Assembly: GCF_002898515.1 (NCBI RefSeq)
Contig: NZ_PPFX01000010.1
Span: 31,488-95,487, forward strand
Length of the DNA stretch: 64,000 nucleotides
From: Geothermobacter hydrogeniphilus
Lineage (GTDB): Bacteria > Desulfobacterota > Desulfuromonadia > Desulfuromonadales > Geothermobacteraceae
Direction of reading: 5' to 3'
Shown here piece after piece: positions 1 through 8,210 of this stretch. The translations under genes were made by a program, and so were the position numbers. Below the pieces are notes generated by a model. It was not told where the DNA came from, did not search any database, and saw only the letters and a program-made list of their open reading frames with translations. How positions within the stretch are numbered: the stretch's first letter is position 1; every line of letters begins with the position of its first letter.

Positions 1-1074
1 CTCGGCATCGGGCGGTTCGCAACCGATCGAGGCGGGCACCTCGCCGGCGTTAAGGCTGGCCAGAGTTATCACCGCCTCGATTCCCCCAGCCGCGCCGAGG
101 GTGTGCCCCGTGTAACCCTTGCTGGAGACGAAGGGAATCCCAGCAAACAGCTCGGCGAGTACCCGGGATTCGACCCTGTCGTTATCGGGCGTGCCAGTGC
201 CATGAGCATTAATAAAGGCGATGTCCTCAGGCCTGCAGGCAGCCTGTTCGAGCGCCTCGGCGATGGCGCGACGCAAACCTGCCCCCTCGGGATGGGGTGC
301 AGTCAGGTGGTAGGCATCGGTAGCCGAACCGTATCCACGCAACCAACCCTGCACGCGTTCGCCTTCCCTGACGATATCCGGGTGCCCCAGCAGCAGCATC
401 CCGGCCCCTTCACCGAGGTTGAGCCCCTTGCGTTCGGCGGCAAATGGACGCACCGGTTCTGCCGCGGCGATCTGCAGGGAAGCGAAACCGTTAAAGGTCG
501 TCCGGCAGAGTTCGTCAGCACCACCGGCCAGGGCCAGGTCGCAGAGTCCGGCACGCAACCAGGAGGCAGCCAGACCGATGGCGTCGGTCCCGGAACTGCA
601 GGCATTGACCAAGGTCGCCACCGGACCCTTGAGTTGGAAATGGGCTGCCACCGTGGCAGCCGGGTTGCTCCGCAAGTAGCGGTTGATCGGGCCCATCTCC
701 GGCTCCTCCCCCTGCCGGAACTGCCGATAGAATTCTTCGTTGTTCATGGCGCTGCCGACCGTCGTGCCGATGCAGACACCGACCCGCAGGGTCTGAAGTT
801 CGACCATAGTCCGTCCGCAACCACGAAGCGCCTCGGCAGCGGCTACCATCGCTAACTGGCTGGTGCGCAGACAGTCCGCTTCCGGAGGCAGATCATCGGT
901 GAGGTAGTTCTGCGGGACTTCGAAGACCGGTAGCTGCGGCCGATGGTCCGTGGCAAACCGAAGCGCCGGGGCCGGGTGGCGTTCCCCGCGCAGCATGCTG
1001 GTCAGACTGCTCTGGACGTCAGGACCGGCGGCACAGATACAGCCAAGGCCTGTTATCGGCAGGTGTTGAATCAT
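1..1074 (-). CDS. beta-ketoacyl-ACP synthase (FabF/ApeR-like), 3' end cut off by window edge
   Basis: Condensing enzyme of the thiolase fold that should extend an ACP-bound acyl chain by decarboxylative Claisen condensation. I translated 358 residues from the ATG at 1074. The catalytic triad is visible: Cys159 in NACSSGTDAIG, His291 in NAHGTGTPDND and His324 in KGYTGHTLGAAG. About 50 C-terminal residues lie beyond base 1. The start codon overlaps the stop of the upstream ACP gene in an ATGA, implying translational coupling. It is the last visible gene of the lipid/polyene cluster. The KS family is certain; its chain-length or substrate role is not readable. Confidence 0.9.
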   Translation of the reverse strand, partial: MIQHLPITGLGCICAAGPDVQSSLTSMLRGERHPAPALRFATDHRPQLPVFEVPQNYLTDDLPPEADCLRTSQLAMVAAAEALRGCGRTMVELQTLRVGVCIGTTVGSAMNNEEFYRQFRQGEEPEMGPINRYLRSNPAATVAAHFQLKGPVATLVNACSSGTDAIGLAASWLRAGLCDLALAGGADELCRTTFNGFASLQIAAAEPVRPFAAERKGLNLGEGAGMLLLGHPDIVREGERVQGWLRGYGSATDAYHLTAPHPEGAGLRRAIAEALEQAACRPEDIAFINAHGTGTPDNDRVESRVLAELFAGIPFVSSKGYTGHTLGAAGGIEAVITLASLNAGEVPASIGCEPPDAE

Positions 1075-1331
1075 TGACTGTGTTTCGCCTCGATGAAGGC
1101 AGCCAGGGAGTTGATCGACTGCAGGGCCGGGCGTCCCTCTTCCATGTCCTTAATTTCGACGCCGAAGTGTTTCTGGATCAGCACAACCAACTCCACGGCG
1201 TCGAGGGAGTCGAGTCCCAGACCGTCGCCAAACAGGGGCGCATCATCGGCAATCTCTTCGGGGGTGATATCCTCCAGGTTCAGTTCAGCGATGAGAACCT
1301 GTTTCAGTTTTTGTTTCAATTCTGCACTCAT
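1071..1331 (-). CDS. acyl carrier protein
   Basis: Small acidic carrier protein of 86 residues whose serine in GLDSLDAVEL is the phosphopantetheine attachment site. It should carry the growing chain for the neighbouring ketosynthases. I chose the ATG at 1331 (MSAELKQK) because AAAGGA lies 9 nt upstream. An in-frame ATG at 1349 would add six residues but has its purine run directly against the codon. The stop overlaps the start of the next ketosynthase (ATGA). This is one of two ACPs in the cluster; aryl polyene clusters also typically encode two. Confidence 0.92.
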   Translation of the reverse strand: MSAELKQKLKQVLIAELNLEDITPEEIADDAPLFGDGLGLDSLDAVELVVLIQKHFGVEIKDMEEGRPALQSINSLAAFIEAKHSQ

Positions 1332-1345
1332 GCTCAAAGGTCCTT

Positions 1346-2266
1346 TCATCCCTCTTTATTCCAGAGGTCAAAAAAATTGAAAAATTGATAGGGGTGGGCT
1401 TGCACATACTCTTCCAGCGCCCGGACGAACTCTGCGACATAGGGGCGGAATTCCTCCCCCTGCCGCCCCTTTTCGCGCGGTACGCGGATTACCCGAACCA
1501 ACTCGATCCGGTAGCTGTCGGGGCCGGTCTTGTGATTGAACAGGACCGCAATCGGAGCTCCACTGGCCGAAGCCAGCTTGTAGGCACTGTAGGGGAAATG
1601 GACCTCTCCGCCGAGAAACTCCACGGCGATACTGTTGCGGTCTGCTCCCAGCATCCGGTCTCCCATAACTGAGACGATATCGCCCTGCTTGAGAGCGGTG
1701 AGCATCTCCACCGCCCCACCGAGAAACCCCGTCGGGTCGATCATCCGAAAGGGACTCTCCTCCCCCTGGTGCTCATAATAGTGGCGGTCGATATCACCGG
1801 CCTCCCGGTGCATCAGCATGTAAACCGGACGCCGGAGAAAATCGACCCGCGCCAAGGCCGCCTGCCAACTGCCCAGGTGGGCAGTCATCAGCACCAGGCC
1901 GCGCCCCTCGGCGACCAGCCCGAGCAGCTCTTCGCGCTGGTCGACATCAATCCGCAGTCGCTCGGGTCCGAGAATCCCGACCAGGGCACGGTCGAGGAGC
2001 GCCCGACCGAGGCCTAGGGACATGCAATAGCTGTGGATAAAGCGCATCCACGCCCCGGCAGCAGGGAAGCGATGGCGAACGTAGGGTGCGCACTTGGCAC
2101 GCTGGTCGGGACGCAGAACCATATAATAGCCAACCACCAGGTATAGAAACAGGTAGGCGGCGCGACGTCCGCCGAGGCGCAGCAGCAGATAAAAGAACTG
2201 GTGCTGCCAAGCGGCGCCGATACTGCGGCTGCTCCAGTTGCGCGGTTGACTCACCTGCTCAGCCAA
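1346..2266 (-). CDS. LpxL/HtrB-like lysophospholipid acyltransferase
   Basis: Membrane-anchored acyltransferase of the lipid A late-acyltransferase family, 306 residues, with a hydrophobic segment near residues 24-52. It probably transfers an acyl chain onto a glycolipid or phospholipid acceptor at the inner membrane. The conserved histidine is H130 in AHLGSWQ, where the family's usual H-x4-D/E ends in Q135 instead. A second conserved block is VMGDRMLG near residue 200. The start is TTG at 2266 with GGAGGAG about 4 nt upstream. It overlaps the end of the glycosyltransferase gene by 8 nt. In aryl polyene clusters the acyltransferase and glycosyltransferase functions sit together. Confidence 0.85.
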   Translation of the reverse strand: MAEQVSQPRNWSSRSIGAAWQHQFFYLLLRLGGRRAAYLFLYLVVGYYMVLRPDQRAKCAPYVRHRFPAAGAWMRFIHSYCMSLGLGRALLDRALVGILGPERLRIDVDQREELLGLVAEGRGLVLMTAHLGSWQAALARVDFLRRPVYMLMHREAGDIDRHYYEHQGEESPFRMIDPTGFLGGAVEMLTALKQGDIVSVMGDRMLGADRNSIAVEFLGGEVHFPYSAYKLASASGAPIAVLFNHKTGPDSYRIELVRVIRVPREKGRQGEEFRPYVAEFVRALEEYVQAHPYQFFNFFDLWNKEG

Positions 2267-3443
2267 GGCTCTCCTCCGCGGTACGGCGCAGGGCGCCGGC
2301 GAGAAGGAAGACCAGCCCGCCGACGACCAGGGCCAGCAACGGCGCCAGCAGTAGCGAACCGAGCAGATACTCCCAAAGGCGCTCCAGAAACTGGTAGCCG
2401 AGGGTGCGCAGGGAGATCTCGGTGAGGAACTCGCCGTGGCGCAGGAAATAGCCGACCTCGATGCAGAGCGCCGGAACGATGGGCGGCATGCAGAGCTGGC
2501 TCGCCGCCACCGCCGCCACCCTGTTGAGGCGCAGAAAGCTGCAGGCCGCGAGGATGGCGATGGTATGACAGGCGATCAACGGAAGAGCACCGAGTAGCAC
2601 CCCGAGCGCGGCGGCCAGAGCCAACTGCAGCGGCGTGCTGTGCTCGGCCAGCAGCAGGCGCAAAGAGCGCAAGGGGCGCAGAATGCTGACTCCGGGTTGC
2701 TCCGCTTCCGCCTTAAACAACGGTCGGTGCGGCCAGGGAAGAAGCGAGCGCAGGGTCAGGTGGCTGTTGAGAAGGGTCAGGCGCAGGTTGTCGCGCCAGA
2801 GATCGAAGTGCGAGATCCGTTCATCACCGGGGGGATAGTAGACCGAGATTGGCGCATCGCGCAGCGCCACCCCGCCCCAGGCGGCCTTGACCAGCACCTC
2901 GACCTCGAAGGCGTAGCGGCTCTGGCGCAGCTTGAGCCGCTCGAGCACCGCCACCGGGTAGCAGCGAAAACCACTCTGCACATCGCCGAGGCGGATGCCG
3001 GTCTGCAGCTGCAGCCAGAAGTTGGAAAACTGGCGCCCGAAACGGCTACCACCGGGAACAGCGGCGGCAGTGAAATCGCGCTTGCCAACGACAATGGAGC
3101 CCGGATCCTGCACCTGTACCGCCAGCAACGCCTCGATATCGGCCGGGTCGTGCTGACCGTCGGCGTCGATGGTCAGCAGATGGCTCATCCCCTGCGCTGC
3201 GGCATGGGCAAGTCCGGTAAGAATCGCCGCCCCCTTGCCGCGGTTCTCCTTGTGGCGCAGCAGGGTCAGGTCGAGGCCGGTGAGGGCATCGGCACCGCCG
3301 TCGCTGCTGCCGTCGTCAACCACCACCAGCGGCAGTCCCAGCGCCAGCACCCCTTGGGCGACCCTCCGCACCGTGGCGCCGTGGTTGTAGAGGGGGATCA
3401 GCACCAGCACCCCATCGCGGCTGAAGAGCAGCGTCTCAGACAT
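2259..3443 (-). CDS. family 2 glycosyltransferase with C-terminal DUF2062 membrane domain
   Basis: Inverting GT-A glycosyltransferase of the dolichyl-phosphate mannose synthase type, 394 residues. The N-terminal half shows VVVDDGSSDGG and the metal-binding region LTIDADGQHDP. The C-terminal third is hydrophobic and resembles DUF2062 (ALGVLLGALPLI and following helices). It probably glycosylates the lipid head group made by this cluster. The start at 3443 (MSETLLF) has AGGGGG about 7 nt upstream; the frame is open further upstream, but that stretch overlaps the preceding radical SAM gene. The two genes overlap by 8 nt. Confidence 0.88.
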   Translation of the reverse strand: MSETLLFSRDGVLVLIPLYNHGATVRRVAQGVLALGLPLVVVDDGSSDGGADALTGLDLTLLRHKENRGKGAAILTGLAHAAAQGMSHLLTIDADGQHDPADIEALLAVQVQDPGSIVVGKRDFTAAAVPGGSRFGRQFSNFWLQLQTGIRLGDVQSGFRCYPVAVLERLKLRQSRYAFEVEVLVKAAWGGVALRDAPISVYYPPGDERISHFDLWRDNLRLTLLNSHLTLRSLLPWPHRPLFKAEAEQPGVSILRPLRSLRLLLAEHSTPLQLALAAALGVLLGALPLIACHTIAILAACSFLRLNRVAAVAASQLCMPPIVPALCIEVGYFLRHGEFLTEISLRTLGYQFLERLWEYLLGSLLLAPLLALVVGGLVFLLAGALRRTAEESLG

Positions 3444-4890
3444 CGGCGCCCCCTTCGATGCCGCGCCGACCGCCGGAGCGGGCGAAACGCAGAAAACTGC
3501 CGAGATTGGCGACAAAACGGCGCCAGGAGTCGGGCGACCGCCACAGCATCGTCAGGTAGCCGAACCAGACTTTGGGGCGCTGAAAGTGGCTCTTGTAGAA
3601 GAGTGTAAAGAGCTCCTCGAGACGCACACGGGTGAACCCCTTGGGGACGAACTGAAAGTGCATGCAGTCCATCTTCTCCCAGTCCTCGTCGAACTCCCCA
3701 TGCTCGCCAACCTGCTCGTAAAGCGGCGTGCCGGGGAAGGGGGTAAATTTGGCGAGGTTGAAATCGTCGATGGGGAGCGAGAAGACATACTCCATACTGC
3801 GGCGGATACTCGTCTCGCTCTCGCCGGGGAGCCCCATCATCAGCAGCCCTTTGGTGCGGATTCCGGCTGCCTTGATCTGGTGCAGCTTGCTCGCCATCAT
3901 GTCGAGGTCGGGATTCTGGCGGTGCTGCGCCAGCAGCTCGGGGTCGCCGGTCTCGATGCCGAGAGAGGTCATCCAGCAGCCGGCCGCCTTCATCAGCCGC
4001 AGTAGCTCGGGGTCGATATGCTCGGCGCGCACCGCACAGTTGAAGGTCATCCCCAACGGCTTGTCGAGGAGCTTTTGGCACAAGTCGACCACCCGCTGGC
4101 GCTGGAAGGTGAACTGGTCGTCATAGAAGTTGACGTGGCGCAGGCCGAAACGCTCGCGCAGGTAGGCGAGGTGCTGGTAGAGATACTCGGCCGAGTTGAA
4201 TCGGAAGCTGCGCCCGAAAACCGAGCGGTCGCAGTAGCTGCAGGCGTAGGGGCAGCCGCGACTGGAGATACAACTGCTGTTCGGGGTGGTCGGATAGTTG
4301 AAAATCGGCAGCTGATAGCGCTGTGGATAGCCCGCCAGCCGCTCATAAGCCGGAAACGGCAGGTCATCGAGTTCCAGCAGGCTGCGACTGGCGGTGCGGA
4401 AGATCTCTTTCCCACGCCGGCCAATCAGACCGGGAACCTGTTCGGCCTGGTCCGCCCCGACCTCGAGCAGTTCCAGCAAGGTCGCCTCCCCCTCCCCGAC
4501 CACGACGAAATCAACCTCGGGGTAGTCGCGCAGCACCTGCTCCTGCAACGCCGAGACATGGGCCCCACCAAAGACCGTACGTACCGCGGGCAGCTCCCGC
4601 CGGGCCAGGCGTGCCAGCCGGACACCGTCAAGAAAACTGGCGGTGGTACAGCTGAAGCCAAGCCAGGCGGGCCGTTCGCTCCGCAGCAACTCCAGCAGGC
4701 GCCTTTCACCGGCGGGATCGGCATTGATGTCGATGATCCGGCAGTCAAACCCGGCGCGCAGCAGATAGGCCGCCAGGGCCGCCAGCCCCAGGGGCGGCAT
4801 GACATTCGCTTTCCGGGCGATATCGGCATCGGCCCGGGCAGCATGGTAGCCGAGCGGATGGACCAGCAGAATCAGCCTGTCATTGCGCAT
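3436..4890 (-). CDS. B12-binding-domain radical SAM protein (first of three in tandem)
   Basis: Predicted cobalamin-dependent radical SAM enzyme, 484 residues. Residues about 20-150 form a Rossmann-like B12-binding domain (PPLGLAALAAYLLRAGF, VFGGAHVSAL, VVVGEGEATL). The [4Fe-4S]/SAM motif C-x3-C-x2-C is C213-C217-C220 in RGCPYACSYCDRS. Such enzymes methylate, cyclise or rearrange unactivated carbons; the substrate here is unknown and presumably an ACP- or lipid-bound chain. I prefer the ATG at 4890, which has GGAG 6 nt upstream; the ATG at 4896 sits against the RBS. Nine bases separate it from the upstream radical SAM gene. Confidence 0.88.
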   Translation of the reverse strand: MRNDRLILLVHPLGYHAARADADIARKANVMPPLGLAALAAYLLRAGFDCRIIDINADPAGERRLLELLRSERPAWLGFSCTTASFLDGVRLARLARRELPAVRTVFGGAHVSALQEQVLRDYPEVDFVVVGEGEATLLELLEVGADQAEQVPGLIGRRGKEIFRTASRSLLELDDLPFPAYERLAGYPQRYQLPIFNYPTTPNSSCISSRGCPYACSYCDRSVFGRSFRFNSAEYLYQHLAYLRERFGLRHVNFYDDQFTFQRQRVVDLCQKLLDKPLGMTFNCAVRAEHIDPELLRLMKAAGCWMTSLGIETGDPELLAQHRQNPDLDMMASKLHQIKAAGIRTKGLLMMGLPGESETSIRRSMEYVFSLPIDDFNLAKFTPFPGTPLYEQVGEHGEFDEDWEKMDCMHFQFVPKGFTRVRLEELFTLFYKSHFQRPKVWFGYLTMLWRSPDSWRRFVANLGSFLRFARSGGRRGIEGGADV

Positions 4891-4899
4891 CGCCATCTC

Positions 4900-6270
4900 C
4901 TACCCGCGTTGCTGCTGCCGATCGACTGCCAGCAGGTGATCCCAGAGCAGGCCCTTGAAGCCAAAATTCCGCATCACCGCCAGGCGGGCCTGGCCCTCCG
5001 AAGGGGGGAAGATACGGGTCCGGCTGCCAGCAAAACTGGCGGTGATGGCGGCATTCATGCTCGCGGCGTCAATCAGCGGCGACTGGTAATAGCGCGGTCG
5101 TAGCAGGGGCGCGCCGGCTTCGAGCAGCCCTTCGGCAAGGGCCCGTCGCTCAATGCCGGTCCCGGGAAGGATCCGAATGCCGGAGAAGGCAAAGACCACA
5201 CAGCTTTCCAGCTTATCGAGATTGGTCAGACCCTCAGCGAGACTCGCCCGGGACTCCCCGGGGCCGCCGAAAATAACGAAATGCGCCGCCGGAATCCCCT
5301 CAGCGACACAGGCCTGATTCGCATCGAGAACGTCGGCAAATTGGAACCCTTTTTCCAGTTCGGCTAAAGTGACATCCGTTGTGGCATCGGTACCGAACTC
5401 CACGGCCATCAGGCCAGAACGTTTCAACAGCGCCACCTTTGCCCGATCGAGTCCTTGGGGCCGGAAATAACCGCTCCAGCGAACCTTCAGATCCCGGCGC
5501 AATAGTTCCTCGGCAATCTGCAGATAACGATCCTCAGGATCGTTGAAAATGGAATCGGTAAAGAAAAATGCATGAGTTCCATATTCGGCCTGCGCCCGGG
5601 TCATCTCCTCGACTACGGCAGCAACCGGCCGGAAGCGAAACTGCGATCCCTCCAGCCCCGGATAGGTGCAGTAACTGCACCGAAACGGACAGCCCCGCTT
5701 ACTCTGCAGGTTGATGGTGTCACTCTCCCCGACATAGAAGCGGACCCAGTCAGAGCGTCGCAGCGGCTCCTGCAGGGACTCGCCGGCCAGGGGCGTTTCG
5801 GCGGCGTAGTTGAGAGCCGGGACCTTTTCTCCGGCCACCAGGCGTGCCACCAGTTCCGGGACCAGCCGTTCCCCCTCGCCGATCACCGCATGATCCGCGC
5901 CGACATAGGCGAAGATCTCCTCGGGCATGATGGTCAGGGCCGGGCCACCGATGACTACCGGCGCGACACTGTAACGCCGCGCAAAAGCAATCGCTTCACG
6001 CGCCTGGTCGAGATACCAACCCTGCTCACCAGCCAGGGAATCGACGTTGTCAATATTGCGCAGCGAATAGCAAATCACTTCAGGAACGAACTCCTCCAAC
6101 AAACTCTGCAGTAGCGACCAGTCCTCCCCCGAGGCCAGCAGATCAAACTGTTCAACCTGGTGCCCGGCCCGCTGCAGGGCCCCGGCGACCATGGCCATGC
6201 CCAGTGGATAGACCGGATAGGGTTCGCAGGTTCTGTTGGTCGAATAGAGCAGCACCTTGGCCACGGTCAA
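4900..6270 (-). CDS. B12-binding-domain radical SAM protein (second of three)
   Basis: 456-residue cobalamin-dependent radical SAM enzyme. The N-terminal B12-binding domain spans roughly residues 5-150 (YPLGMAMVAGALQRAGHQVEQ, PVVIGGPALTIMP, GEGERLVPEL). The cluster motif is C194-C198-C201 in KRGCPFRCSYCTYPG. The start is ambiguous: TTG at 6270 overlaps the previous stop (TTGA), while GTG at 6264 lies about 7 nt after a GGGGGA and is equally plausible. It is a paralogue of its two neighbours but clearly divergent in sequence, so the three are unlikely to be redundant. Confidence 0.87.
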   Translation of the reverse strand: MTVAKVLLYSTNRTCEPYPVYPLGMAMVAGALQRAGHQVEQFDLLASGEDWSLLQSLLEEFVPEVICYSLRNIDNVDSLAGEQGWYLDQAREAIAFARRYSVAPVVIGGPALTIMPEEIFAYVGADHAVIGEGERLVPELVARLVAGEKVPALNYAAETPLAGESLQEPLRRSDWVRFYVGESDTINLQSKRGCPFRCSYCTYPGLEGSQFRFRPVAAVVEEMTRAQAEYGTHAFFFTDSIFNDPEDRYLQIAEELLRRDLKVRWSGYFRPQGLDRAKVALLKRSGLMAVEFGTDATTDVTLAELEKGFQFADVLDANQACVAEGIPAAHFVIFGGPGESRASLAEGLTNLDKLESCVVFAFSGIRILPGTGIERRALAEGLLEAGAPLLRPRYYQSPLIDAASMNAAITASFAGSRTRIFPPSEGQARLAVMRNFGFKGLLWDHLLAVDRQQQRG

Positions 6271-7526
6271 GTCCCCCGGCGTTTGAAGGATCGCGGCTGG
6301 CGGGGATCGTAGCGACGGTAGGTGCCATCGGCCATCTCCTTCTGGATAACCTGCTTGAACAGTTCTCCCATCTTCAACTGGTGACCACTGCCGGCATAGA
6401 AAGTCTCCCAGGCATAGCTATAGAGCTCCTGTAACCGTCCGGGGCTCATCTGTTTCGGCTGAAAAACCACCTGGTCGGCGGTATAACGCAACCAGTCGTT
6501 GCTCAGAATCCGGCCTTCACGTTCCAACTGAGCCCGAATCGGCGACTGCATAAAGGGAGTCAATATGGTGAATTCAGCAACGTCGAGTCCAACCTCCATG
6601 AGAAAATCGACCAGCCGTTTGATGTCATCCTCACCCTGATCGTCGGTACCGAGAATGATGGTTCCCTCAACACCGATGCCCCGTTCCCGCAAACGAGCGA
6701 TACGCCGACGAATGACCTCCGAAGTGTCGAAAACCGCCTGATAGACATACCAGCAGCCCGCCTCGGCGGCGAGATCAAGAATCTCATCATCGTCGAGGAT
6801 CGGATGGGAAACCCACTTACGTTTCAAGGGGATCATGGCGGTAAACAGCTCCTTGAGCCATTCGCGATCCTGGGCCAGGGAATTATCGACAATGAACAGG
6901 CGATTGTTGGGAATTGTTTCCAGTTCCTCGATGAACTTCTCCACCGGCCGAGGCCGAAACTGCTTGCCGCCGAGAAAACCTGTACAACACGGAAAGCAGT
7001 CGAACTTGCAACCCCGCGAGGCATGAACCAGGTCAAGCATCTGCACACCACGGTAATTGTAGAGTTCTCGATTGAGAATTTCGCGCCGAGCCGGACCGAC
7101 GCTCTCGATGGCCGGCGGCTGGCCCATGAGGTTGTAGACCGATTTGAGCTTGCCGGCCTCAAAATCGTCCAGCAGCTGTCCCATGCGCCCCTCGGTCTCG
7201 CCGAGGAAGACGGCATCGGCATGCTGGCGCACCTCTTCAGAATGGAGCATGGTGGCGATGCCGCCGAACAGCACCGGGATGCCACGCTCACGGTATTCGC
7301 GGGCGATCTCGAAGGCGCGCGGCAACTGGCAGGTGAGCATGGTCGACAAGGCGACCAGGTCGGGGCTATCGTCAGTGCGCAGCGGCTCGACGTTCTCATC
7401 GACGAAGCTCAGTTGGACCTCCTCCGGCAGTGTGGCAGCGAAGACCATCGGCCCGTGGGGGGGCAGATGGAATTCGGTCTGGTACTGCAATTTGGGCCAG
7501 CGCGGATAAATCAGTTTCAGCTTCAT
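6267..7526 (-). CDS. B12-binding-domain radical SAM protein (third of three)
   Basis: 419-residue radical SAM protein with an N-terminal B12-binding-like region (FGGIATMLHSEEV, AVFLGETEGRMGQLL) and the cluster motif C173-C177-C180 in RGCKFDCFPCCTG, which has an extra adjacent cysteine, C181. The N-terminal domain is shorter than in the other two. The start is ATG 7526, with AAAGGA about 10 nt upstream. Only 3 nt separate it from the ketosynthase-like gene upstream, so transcription with the fatty-acid-type genes is near certain. The substrate is unknown. Confidence 0.87.
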   Translation of the reverse strand: MKLKLIYPRWPKLQYQTEFHLPPHGPMVFAATLPEEVQLSFVDENVEPLRTDDSPDLVALSTMLTCQLPRAFEIAREYRERGIPVLFGGIATMLHSEEVRQHADAVFLGETEGRMGQLLDDFEAGKLKSVYNLMGQPPAIESVGPARREILNRELYNYRGVQMLDLVHASRGCKFDCFPCCTGFLGGKQFRPRPVEKFIEELETIPNNRLFIVDNSLAQDREWLKELFTAMIPLKRKWVSHPILDDDEILDLAAEAGCWYVYQAVFDTSEVIRRRIARLRERGIGVEGTIILGTDDQGEDDIKRLVDFLMEVGLDVAEFTILTPFMQSPIRAQLEREGRILSNDWLRYTADQVVFQPKQMSPGRLQELYSYAWETFYAGSGHQLKMGELFKQVIQKEMADGTYRRYDPRQPRSFKRRGT

Positions 7527-7529
7527 TGC

Positions 7530-8210
7530 TTAAGAGTCCTTTAGCTGCGGCAACAGCTCAAGCAGAGCCAGCCAGCTGGTCAGTCTCCGGCCAGCAAGGG
7601 CCGGACCATCGTCGTGCATTTCAAGAAGCGGCCCGTCACCGCTGGGCGCGAGGAGCAGAAACAGACTGAAACCTTGCTGCGGCTCTTCGGGGGGCAGATC
7701 ACAGTAGCCGGCCAGAGCCATGGGACAGCTACCGCTCGCCAGGTCGGCCAGGGCCCAGCGCAACGCCGCCAACGACCGGCTTCCCGCTTCATTAAGGACC
7801 TGGGCAGGCCCGCTGAGGCCAAAGCGAATCGCCGCTTCGCCGAGAAAGCAGTTGGCCAGGGTATAGGCAAACAGATTGGGGCTCGCCAGGGAGCCACCGT
7901 CATCGAGCAGGGTCTGGAAGTAGGCGCGGTCGGTAACTGAACAGCCATAACGGCTGGCAGCGTAGAGACCGACGGGGCGTTTCTGATCGAACTCTGCCAC
8001 TCCGGCATCCTGCAGTGCCAGAGCGATGGTCGACAGCCCGAGCTTGGAGAAATCATCGAGACGACCGTAACGCAGGTAGGGTTTGGAGAAGGCGACCCGC
8101 CGCCCCGGCGGCAGCAACGCCGTCCCCTCCGGCAGACTCAGCTGACCGTCCCTGCCACGCCCGGCACCAGTGGCCGAGACCCAACCGAATCCCCTGACCC
8201 GAGCACTCAT
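7530..8210 (-). CDS. ketosynthase-like protein lacking the active-site cysteine (chain-length-factor type)
   Basis: 226-residue protein resembling only the N-terminal half of a beta-ketoacyl synthase (FSKLGLSTIALALQDAG, GLYAASRYGCSVTD, FLGEAAIRFGLSGPAQ). At the nucleophile position, normally N-x-A-C-S, it reads N-E-A-G-S, so Gly143 replaces Cys. No catalytic His motifs follow because the protein ends early. Known aryl polyene systems use a catalytic ketosynthase paired with a non-catalytic partner (ApeO with ApeC). The catalytic ketosynthase encoded immediately upstream, with an ATGA overlap, is the obvious partner. The partnership is inferred. Confidence 0.82.
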   Translation of the reverse strand: MSARVRGFGWVSATGAGRGRDGQLSLPEGTALLPPGRRVAFSKPYLRYGRLDDFSKLGLSTIALALQDAGVAEFDQKRPVGLYAASRYGCSVTDRAYFQTLLDDGGSLASPNLFAYTLANCFLGEAAIRFGLSGPAQVLNEAGSRSLAALRWALADLASGSCPMALAGYCDLPPEEPQQGFSLFLLLAPSGDGPLLEMHDDGPALAGRRLTSWLALLELLPQLKDS

